A stretch of DNA of 64,000 nucleotides from Alkalibacillus filiformis (lineage in GTDB: Bacteria; Bacillota; Bacilli; Bacillales; Alkalibacillaceae). The stretch spans positions 62,001-126,000 of the forward strand of contig NZ_JAUSUP010000005.1 of NCBI RefSeq assembly GCF_030814115.1, read 5' to 3'. Below the pieces are notes generated by a model. It searched no databases, was not told the origin of the DNA, and saw only the letters and a program-made list of their open reading frames with translations. The translations under genes and the position numbers were made by a program. Of the stretch, positions 58,328-64,000 are shown piece by piece; position 1 is the first letter of the stretch; every line of letters starts with the position of its first letter.

Positions 58328-58630
58328 TTCTTTATTCCAACGACGGTCGAAACCTGTTACTAAACTCGTTAAGAAGTATCCAATCAGTGTATATATTAAG
58401 AACGCAAAAATCGCAGAAAACTCAACAACAAATGTCCCATCTAATACTGTTGTTGGAAAAATCCCTTCAAAAGGATGTAAGAGAGGTTCACTCGTGTTGT
58501 ACACCCACTCTACAAAAGGTGCTGTTTCTGAAGCGCCGAACAATTTTAAAATAATGCGAAAACCTAAAATCAATTGAACAATACCAATTACAATATTAAT
58601 TAAATGATTAATAAAGCCAATTCCTTTCAT
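58325..58630 (-). CDS. YggT-family membrane protein
   Basis: A 101-residue protein with two membrane segments (IGIVQLILGFRIILKLFG and FSAIFAFLIYTLIGYFLTSLV) and, between them, a conserved W-x-YNTSEPLLHPFEGIFP. This corresponds to the YggT signature (S-x-P-L-L-x-P-x-R-x-x-x-P), although the usual arginine is replaced by glutamate. It ends in FDRRWNKE. Start ATG 58630 follows AAAGGAGG. Many YggT genes sit in the division cluster; this one is alone. Confidence 0.8.
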   Translation of the reverse strand: MKGIGFINHLINIVIGIVQLILGFRIILKLFGASETAPFVEWVYNTSEPLLHPFEGIFPTTVLDGTFVVEFSAIFAFLIYTLIGYFLTSLVTGFDRRWNKE

Positions 58631-58798
58631 TTCAAAAACCTCCTTTATATTTTATGTTCCTCAACACATTTGTTTTTAAACTATTATTTACTAAATCAAA
58701 ATTAAAAAAATGTGCTTATATTATATGCTAAACCCCAATTGATGCATAAAATAACTTATACTTAGAGATTGGTTTGTTATAAGAAAGGAGTTCTTGTC

Positions 58799-59950
58799 GT
58801 GGGATTAAATGATGATGTTTTTCTAAAAAATGAACGACAAGTTGAATTATATAAACGTGCGTCTAAAATAAGTGAACAAGTTAGTGAGAATGCCAAAGTA
58901 GCTGATCATGAAGCTCGTTTTTTAGATCAAACTTTAAAAGTGTTGAAACGGTATAATTATTTATCCATCGTCTTACCTGAAGCATATGGTGGGGAAGATT
59001 TGAACTTATATGAATGGTTGCTCATGCAAGAAAAAGTAGCAGAAGGTGATGGAGCCACTGCTCTTTCGGTCGGTTGGCATCTAGGGCTATTAATGGAAAT
59101 TAAAGCAGAAGGAATTTGGACTAATGCTGTTTATGAGTTCATCGCAACAGAAGCAGCTAAACAGAAACTCTTTAACCGTGCTTCAACAGAACGAAACACA
59201 GGGAGTCCAACACGTGGGGGCAGACCCGAAACGATTGCAGTATTAGAACAAGATCAGTATGTCATTAATGGTCGTAAAACGTTTACGACTATGGCTGAGA
59301 AGTTGGATTTTGCCTTAGTTTCTGCTTATATGCCCGATGAAGAGAAGGTCAGTTGGTTTTTAATTGATATGTTAAAAGAAGGTGTATCTATTGACCGAAC
59401 ATGGGATACGTTAGGTATGAGAGGGACTGGTAGTGATGATCTTGTATTAAAAGATGTTTCGATTGATTTAGAATTTCATCTTGAACAAAACAACAAGCAA
59501 TCATTACCTAAAGCATGGCTGTTACATATACCAGCGTGTTATTTAGGGATTGCACAAGCAGCTTTTAAAGAAGCTATTGTATTTGCTAAAAGTTTTCAGC
59601 CAAACAGTTTAGATCATCCAATAGCGAAAACACACCAAGTAAGACAAAAGTTAGGTGAGATGAGTTTATTGCTTATGCGTTCACGCCACCTTTTATTTGA
59701 TTTAGCTAGAAGATGGGATGAAGAAGAACAAAGAGATCTTCTAGCAAATGAAATTGCAATGGTTAAAGTAAATGTGACAAACGATGCTCAGCGTGTTGTT
59801 GATCTGGCGATGCGAATTGCAGGAGGAAGAGGGCTTTCAAAATTTTTTAACTTTGAACGGTATTATCGTGATGTTCGTGCAGGACTTCATAACCCTCCAT
59901 TAGACGACGTTGTTTATGAACAATTGGCGGCATTAGCTTTAGATGAATAG
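58799..59950 (+). CDS. Acyl-CoA dehydrogenase family flavoprotein
   Basis: GTG 58799 is chosen with AAAGGAG upstream; the frame extends to 58769. In the 383-residue protein, the N-terminal helical domain has YLSIVLPEAYGGEDLNLYEWLLMQEKVAEGDG. The middle domain has STERNTGSPTRGGRPETIA, YVINGRKTFTTMAEKLDFALVSA and LGMRGTGSDDLVL; the C-terminal domain has the flavin-binding RIAGGRGLSKFFNFERYYRDVRAGLHNPPLDD. It could be an acyl-CoA dehydrogenase, or a flavin-dependent monooxygenase of the same fold. No electron-transfer flavoprotein gene is nearby. Confidence 0.85.
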   Translation: MGLNDDVFLKNERQVELYKRASKISEQVSENAKVADHEARFLDQTLKVLKRYNYLSIVLPEAYGGEDLNLYEWLLMQEKVAEGDGATALSVGWHLGLLMEIKAEGIWTNAVYEFIATEAAKQKLFNRASTERNTGSPTRGGRPETIAVLEQDQYVINGRKTFTTMAEKLDFALVSAYMPDEEKVSWFLIDMLKEGVSIDRTWDTLGMRGTGSDDLVLKDVSIDLEFHLEQNNKQSLPKAWLLHIPACYLGIAQAAFKEAIVFAKSFQPNSLDHPIAKTHQVRQKLGEMSLLLMRSRHLLFDLARRWDEEEQRDLLANEIAMVKVNVTNDAQRVVDLAMRIAGGRGLSKFFNFERYYRDVRAGLHNPPLDDVVYEQLAALALDE

Positions 59951-60021
59951 TTAGCGCCCTTGCGAGGAAAAATAAACAAAATTATAATGAAAGTAATGAT
60001 GGACGTAAGGAGAAGCGGGAT

Positions 60022-60183
60022 ATGACAACAGTATTAATTATATCAATTGCTATTGTAATTATTGTGACCATCTTAACGATTGTTGCAATTTCGAAAGGTT
60101 ATGCTTATAACCATCAAGTTGACTCTTTGCCGGGAAGTGAAGATGAAGAGGGTCAAGAGACAGAAAAAAGCGAGGACAAATAA
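60022..60183 (+). CDS. ytzI: YtzI-like small membrane protein
   Basis: A 53-residue protein starting at ATG 60022 (AAGGAGAAG upstream). One N-terminal helix (TVLIISIAIVIIVTILTIVAI) is followed by SKGYAYNHQVD and an acidic tail ending EKSEDK. The helix plus SKGYxYxHxVD pattern resembles Bacillus YtzI, of unknown role. It has its own terminator. Confidence 0.78.
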   Translation: MTTVLIISIAIVIIVTILTIVAISKGYAYNHQVDSLPGSEDEEGQETEKSEDK

Positions 60184-60199
60184 ATGTCCTCGCTTTTGT
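60166..60199. terminator. Bidirectional terminator
   Basis: AAAAGCGAGGACA pairs perfectly with TGTCCTCGCTTTT around AATAAA; contains the ytzI stop codon. Confidence 0.9.
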
Positions 60200-60200
60200 A

Positions 60201-60617
60201 TTAATCTAAAGCATAATGGTTTAAAAAGGCTTCAAATTCTTCTTCAGGAGCGGCCCCAACGATACGATTAACTTCTTCACCGTTTTCGTAATGAACAACA
60301 GTAGGAGTACTCTCGATTCCGTAGTTGTGCCAACCTTGTTCATATTCGAGTAAGTTGTAAAGAATTAAATCAACATCCATGTCCTCTGCAAGTGGTACTA
60401 ATACAGGTGTCGTTTCTAAACAGTATTGGCATTCAGGACTGTGGAAATACACTGTCACCTGTTCTTCCTCTTCTAATTCCGATTCTAACTCACTAGGTGT
60501 GAATTCGTTATCATAAAGTGGATCATCTGTAACGTCTTCAGAAGAAGCATCCACTAATAAAATTAATGCGATAAATAATACAACGATGACACCACCGAAT
60601 ATTAATAATTTCTTCAT
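60201..60617 (-). CDS. Membrane-anchored thioredoxin-like protein
   Basis: A 138-residue protein with one N-terminal membrane helix (residues about 4-22), an acidic linker, and a thioredoxin-fold domain outside the membrane. The active site is Cys63-x2-Cys66 (SPECQYCLETTP) and the cis-proline loop is IESTPTVVHYENGEEVNRIVG. Start ATG 60617 follows AAAGGAGG. It lies 1 nt behind the BdbC-like gene, so it is likely its oxidised or reduced thiol partner, in the role of BdbD or BdbA. Confidence 0.88.
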   Translation of the reverse strand: MKKLLIFGGVIVVLFIALILLVDASSEDVTDDPLYDNEFTPSELESELEEEEQVTVYFHSPECQYCLETTPVLVPLAEDMDVDLILYNLLEYEQGWHNYGIESTPTVVHYENGEEVNRIVGAAPEEEFEAFLNHYALD

Positions 60618-60618
60618 A

Positions 60619-61041
60619 TTAGTCCTCCTTTGAATATTTATAACCCATCACGCTTATAATGAGAATTAACGTAAAGGCTGTCCCTGCAAGGAAAGGGATT
60701 GTAATAAACCCTCCCCAATTAATGTATTGAGCAAGACAAGATACTTGTCCACATGAGGGCGATGAGTCTTGTAGCAACGTCACTTTTTGAATTGCATAAT
60801 GATACCAAGCCGTTAAGAAGCCGATTATTGAAAAGACAACGCCATATATGAACACTTTACGGTCTTTAATAATAATCCCAATTAAATAGATTAATACAAG
60901 TGGGTACATGATGATTCGTTGGTACCAACACAACAAACACGGTTCAAAGTTCTTGATCTCTGAAAAGTATAATGAACCTAGTGTGGCCACTAAAGCAATA
61001 ACCCAACTAATAACCGCTAAATTTTCTGCTTTTTTATTCAT
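60619..61041 (-). CDS. bdbC: Disulfide-bond formation protein, DsbB/BdbC-like
   Basis: A 140-residue membrane protein with four helices that passes electrons from exported thiol oxidases to quinone. The two cysteine pairs are Cys35/Cys38 (FEPCLLCWYQR) and Cys97/Cys102 (SCGQVSC), as in BdbC/DsbB. Start ATG 61041 has a weak AGGAG site in GATAGGAGATTCGTATA. Operon with the thioredoxin-like gene. Confidence 0.92.
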   Translation of the reverse strand: MNKKAENLAVISWVIALVATLGSLYFSEIKNFEPCLLCWYQRIIMYPLVLIYLIGIIIKDRKVFIYGVVFSIIGFLTAWYHYAIQKVTLLQDSSPSCGQVSCLAQYINWGGFITIPFLAGTAFTLILIISVMGYKYSKED

Positions 61042-61180
61042 TATACGAATCTCCTATCACTTTAACATTGAGACTATATAAGAATTATATTATGAATGCT
61101 TGAATTAAGTAAGTAATTTGTTTGAACATTTTCTAACTAAATAAAATAGTGTATGATAATAAAAGATTGGAGGCACATGA

Positions 61181-61969
61181 ATGGGCAAATTTCATAATTT
61201 TAGTAGTCGAATTGGTACAGCGTTTGTAACGCTATTAATGGCATATGTTGTGTATTTATTATATTCTGGTTTTCATTTAGCAGAAGCTTATGATTTGTTG
61301 TCAAACCCGTTGATTTGGGCTGTTTTCATTTTATATTTAATGATTAGCTCCTATGTTAATGAATGGTTAGCTAAAAAGTTAGAAGATGATTCGAGGAGAA
61401 TGTACGTATCACTTTATATGGTTTCAGGTATGTTTATTTGGTTTCTAGCATATTCGCCGTTTATTTTTTCGTCATTCTTAATGTACATATATTTAGTTTT
61501 GTATAGTAGTATATTTACGGTTGTGGCGTTTATTTTATTTTACTTCATAGAAAGATATACGAGACTATCGAGAAAACGACCATTTATCGTTGGGTTTCCG
61601 GCAATCGTTGTGTTATTGGTTATATTAATAGCTAATCCGTCGATTACTGAAGGATTAACCATTGAACAAAGTGATGGTGAGTATTACGCTTCATTTGATC
61701 GGATTAATGGAGAAGAAGTCGTGGAAATTCCAGTAGAAGAAGGCCATCATTATCAGTTTCAAGTTGAATGGGACTTAGAAGATGACACACTTCCACATGG
61801 TTTAAAAATTCATCCTTCCGCAAGTGATTTAGGTTCGATTGAGTATATAGGTGATGGTGAAGAGTGGCTTTATGAATTGGAAGTTGCTCGAGATGGCGAA
61901 CTGCCAATCATCTTTCACGGAAAGAACATAGAAGGGTCGATCTCCTTTACTTGGGAAGAACTGAACTAA
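61181..61969 (+). CDS. Membrane protein with C-terminal extracellular domain, unknown function
   Basis: A 262-residue protein. About five membrane helices fill residues 10-150. The C-terminal 110 residues form a soluble, acidic, beta-rich domain (LTIEQSDGEYYASFDRINGEEVVEIPVEEGHHYQFQVEWDLEDD, ending SISFTWEELN). Start ATG 61181 follows TGGAGGCAC. The family was not recognised. Monocistronic. Confidence 0.7.
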   Translation: MGKFHNFSSRIGTAFVTLLMAYVVYLLYSGFHLAEAYDLLSNPLIWAVFILYLMISSYVNEWLAKKLEDDSRRMYVSLYMVSGMFIWFLAYSPFIFSSFLMYIYLVLYSSIFTVVAFILFYFIERYTRLSRKRPFIVGFPAIVVLLVILIANPSITEGLTIEQSDGEYYASFDRINGEEVVEIPVEEGHHYQFQVEWDLEDDTLPHGLKIHPSASDLGSIEYIGDGEEWLYELEVARDGELPIIFHGKNIEGSISFTWEELN

Positions 61970-61977
61970 ATAAAGAT

Positions 61978-62010
61978 GAGCTGCTGGTATTTAATCAGCA
62001 GCTTTTTTTG
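61978..62010 (+). terminator. Terminator before the ars operon
   Basis: AGCTGCTG pairs with CAGCAGCT around GTATTTAAT, followed by T-run. Confidence 0.85.
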
Positions 62011-62030
62011 TTAAGAGTTTGTAAAAGAGG

Positions 62031-62081
62031 TTGAAAAGAGTAGGTTAAAGATTATATTATAATATAAGCATTTACTTATAT
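62031..62081 (+). promoter_or_regulatory. ars operon promoter and ArsR operator
   Basis: TTGAAA (62031-62036), 16-nt spacer, TATATT (62053-62058); a second possible -10, TATAAT, lies at 62058-62063. An inverted repeat, ATATAAG and CTTATAT around CATTTA (62062-62081), covers the start region and is the likely ArsR site. Confidence 0.65.
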
Positions 62082-62095
62082 AGAGGTGATCGAAC

Positions 62096-62437
62096 GTGAC
62101 AATTCAAATGAAGGTAACGACTGACGAGCTTTCCAATGTATTAAAATTACTCGGTGAAAAGACGCGGTTGACCATTATGCAGTCTGTATATGTACGAGAA
62201 CTTTGCGTTTGTGAATTAGTTGAGTTGCTTGATATGTCACAACCAGCGATCAGTCAGCATTTAAGAAAGTTAAGAGATGCGAAGTTAGTTCAAGAAAAGC
62301 GAAAAGGAAATTGGATCTATTATAAGGTGAATCACGATCACCTTAGTTACCATGTTGTAGAGATGATTATTAATGAACTACCTAGCATGGAAAATAAACT
62401 AAAAGAATTAGAGAAACAAAACTTATTATGTGAGTAG
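62096..62437 (+). CDS. arsR: ArsR-family arsenite-responsive repressor
   Basis: A 113-residue winged-helix repressor of the ArsR/SmtB family. GTG 62096 is chosen behind GAGGTGATC. The As(III)-binding motif is in [13 protein letters not shown] (Cys37 and Cys39), and the recognition helix is [19 protein letters not shown] further cysteine lies at the C-terminus (NLLCE). The last base of its stop codon (62437) is just ahead of the arsB ribosome site. It should repress its own operon until arsenite or antimonite binds. Confidence 0.92.
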   Translation: MTIQMKVTTDELSNVLKLLGEKTRLTIMQSVYVRELCVCELVELLDMSQPAISQHLRKLRDAKLVQEKRKGNWIYYKVNHDHLSYHVVEMIINELPSMENKLKELEKQNLLCE

Positions 62438-62454
62438 TGAGAGGGGAGTACATC

Positions 62455-63756
62455 ATGGATATAACAATTGCTGTCATAATATTTTTAGCAACATTAACGT
62501 TAGTTATATGGCAGCCGAAAGGATTAGGCATAGGTTGGTCAGCCTGTGCAGGTGCTTTAGTTGCTTTGATTGTTGGCGTTGTGACGCTACAAGATGTAGT
62601 TGATGTAACTGAACTTGTATGGAACGCGACATTTGCCTTTGTAGCCATTATTATTATTTCTCTTATTTTAGATGAAATTGGTTTCTTTGAATGGTCAGCC
62701 TTGCATATGGCACGACTAGCTGGTGGTAGTGGTGTGAAAATGTTCGTGTTAGTTACAGTTTTAGGAGCTGCTGTAGCGGCTCTATTCGCTAACGATGGAG
62801 CAGCACTTATTTTAACGCCGATCGTTTTATCAATGGTTAGAGCACTTAATTTCAAAGAAGCGATGATTTTGCCTTTTATAATGGCGAGTGGTTTTATAGC
62901 GGATACGACATCTTTACCGCTAGTCATTAGTAACTTAGTCAATATCGTTTCTGCTGACTTTTTCGAAATAGGGTTCATTGAGTATATGTTACGAATGATG
63001 ATTCCAAACTTATTTTCGATGGTAGCGAGTATTATTGTTTTATATCTTTTCTTTAGAAAATCAATACCTAAAGACTATGATTTGAATAATTTGAAAGAAC
63101 CTAAAGAAGCGATTACAGATCATAAGCTATTTCGCATCTCTTGGGTTATGTTAGGTGTCTTATTAATTGGGTACTTTATGACAGAAGGTTTAGAGACAGT
63201 TCCTGTTTCATTTGTAGCAGGTTTCATTGCTGTTATCTTTTTAATCTTAGCTAAAAGAAGCCCAGCGGTTCCAACAATGGAAGTCGTTAAAGGGGCTCCA
63301 TGGGCGATCGTCTTTTTCTCAATTGGTATGTATGTTGTCGTTTATGGATTACGTAATGTCGGTTTAACTGATGTGTTAGCACAATTAATTGAAACCTCAG
63401 CTGAACAAGGTGTATTAGCTGCAACTATGTCGATGGGCTTTATTGCAGCGATTCTATCGTCAGTTATGAATAATATGCCGACTGTTATGATCAATGCTTT
63501 AGCGATTGATGCAACTAATACAACAGGTGTAGTCAAAGAAGCTTTAATTTACGCGAATATCATTGGAAGTGACTTAGGTCCAAAGATTACACCAATCGGT
63601 TCATTAGCAACCCTACTATGGCTACATGTGTTATACAAGAAAGGTATTCATATTTCGTGGGGTTATTACTTTAAAGTAGGGCTAATCCTTACAGTACCAG
63701 TGCTTGTCATTACGTTGTTAGGCTTATATATTTCATTAATCTTGATTAGTTTATAG
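62455..63756 (+). CDS. arsB: Arsenite efflux permease ArsB
   Basis: A 433-residue, 11-12 helix membrane transporter of the ArsB family (ion transporter superfamily, related to NhaD). ATG 62455 is chosen with GAGGGGAG upstream. [41 protein letters not shown] and [18 protein letters not shown] are ArsB signatures. The gene lies between arsR and arsC, which fixes the function: arsenite/H+ exchange. No arsA or arsD is seen. Confidence 0.92.
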   Translation: MDITIAVIIFLATLTLVIWQPKGLGIGWSACAGALVALIVGVVTLQDVVDVTELVWNATFAFVAIIIISLILDEIGFFEWSALHMARLAGGSGVKMFVLVTVLGAAVAALFANDGAALILTPIVLSMVRALNFKEAMILPFIMASGFIADTTSLPLVISNLVNIVSADFFEIGFIEYMLRMMIPNLFSMVASIIVLYLFFRKSIPKDYDLNNLKEPKEAITDHKLFRISWVMLGVLLIGYFMTEGLETVPVSFVAGFIAVIFLILAKRSPAVPTMEVVKGAPWAIVFFSIGMYVVVYGLRNVGLTDVLAQLIETSAEQGVLAATMSMGFIAAILSSVMNNMPTVMINALAIDATNTTGVVKEALIYANIIGSDLGPKITPIGSLATLLWLHVLYKKGIHISWGYYFKVGLILTVPVLVITLLGLYISLILISL

Positions 63757-63768
63757 GAGTGATTTTAA

Positions 63769-64000
63769 ATGGGTAAACCAATTATTTATTTCTTATGTAC
63801 AGGAAACTCATGTCGTAGTCAAATGGCTGAAGGGTTAGGTAAAGAGATTTTAGGTGATGAATGGGATGTTTACAGTGCAGGTATTGAAGCACATGGTGTT
63901 AATCCTAAAGCCGTTGAAATGATGGATGAAATCGGAATTGATATTCGTAATCAAAAGTCGTCGGTGATCGATTCAAATATTTTAAATCAATCCAGCTTAG
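63769..64000 (+). CDS. arsC: Arsenate reductase ArsC, thioredoxin-coupled (cut by window end)
   Basis: Reduces arsenate to arsenite for export by ArsB. ATG 63769 follows TAGGAGTG. The first 77 codons are in the window. The low-molecular-weight phosphatase-type loop Cys10-TGNS-Cys15-Arg16 is intact, followed by [12 protein letters not shown] and [18 protein letters not shown]. This is the pI258/Bacillus-type ArsC. The later catalytic cysteines lie outside the window. Confidence 0.93.
   Translation, partial: MGKPIIYFLCTGNSCRSQMAEGLGKEILGDEWDVYSAGIEAHGVNPKAVEMMDEIGIDIRNQKSSVIDSNILNQSSL

Overview
The window looks like a chromosomal segment of a low-GC Gram-positive member of the Bacillaceae, probably salt-tolerant. 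This rests on Bacillus-type gene sets (ykoFEDC, sigI-rsgI, csoR-copA, ypcP, a yheI/yheH-like ABC pair, yfhD, ytzI), Bacillus-type control elements (T-boxes, TPP riboswitch, Zur, CsoR, LexA, CcpA and Crp/Fnr sites), strong AGGAGG ribosome sites, a BCCT osmolyte transporter and many acidic proteins. No rRNA, tRNA, phage, insertion sequence or CRISPR array was recognised.

Layout. 1-1161 (minus): start of trpE behind two tandem tryptophan T-boxes. 1.3-5.6 kb: a membrane-anchored phosphodiesterase, then a Zur-boxed pair (FAD oxidoreductase and COG0523 GTPase). 5.7-9.5 kb (minus): thiamine-precursor ECF transporter ykoFEDC behind a TPP riboswitch; the ATPase gene is frameshifted. 9.5-15.9 kb: HD hydrolase, aldehyde dehydrogenase, and a lipoprotein/DUF5667/SigI/RsgI stress-signalling group. 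16-19.4 kb: siroheme-reductase-like half protein, csoR and copA. 19.5-27.7 kb: LVIVD surface protein, YfhD, amidohydrolase, racemase, an orphan surface protein, phenylalanine hydroxylase, and a frameshifted LOG-family gene.

27.8-35.2 kb is the most interesting part. It holds a 35-residue holin-like type I toxin whose promoter overlaps a LexA box; an aconitase coupled to a zinc-ribbon microprotein; and a Crp/Fnr regulator next to a ba3-type oxidase operon whose promoter carries two perfect TGTGA-N6-TCACA sites exactly 42 bp apart plus a perfect cre site. 35.3-46.4 kb: RidA, acyl-CoA synthetase, cation efflux, asparagine synthetase, amino-acid ABC transporter, BCCT transporter, and two arrays of an unusual ~20.5-bp repeat. 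In the second array the units alternate strictly between GAG and GAA versions.

46.4-53.2 kb: heterodimeric ABC exporter, ECF sigma/anti-sigma pair, M20 peptidase. 53.2-53.65 kb is an intergenic region of inverted and dispersed repeats. 53.7-59.9 kb: a likely UV-repair run (YpcP exonuclease and T4 endonuclease V-like glycosylase), acetyltransferase, ring-cleaving dioxygenase, transporters and acyl-CoA dehydrogenase. 60-64 kb: disulfide-bond pair (BdbC plus thioredoxin-like protein), a membrane protein, and an arsenic operon arsR-arsB-arsC cut by the window end.

Starts were moved from the longest reading frame to the codon with the best ribosome site where this was clear. All family calls are from reading motifs; no database search was run.
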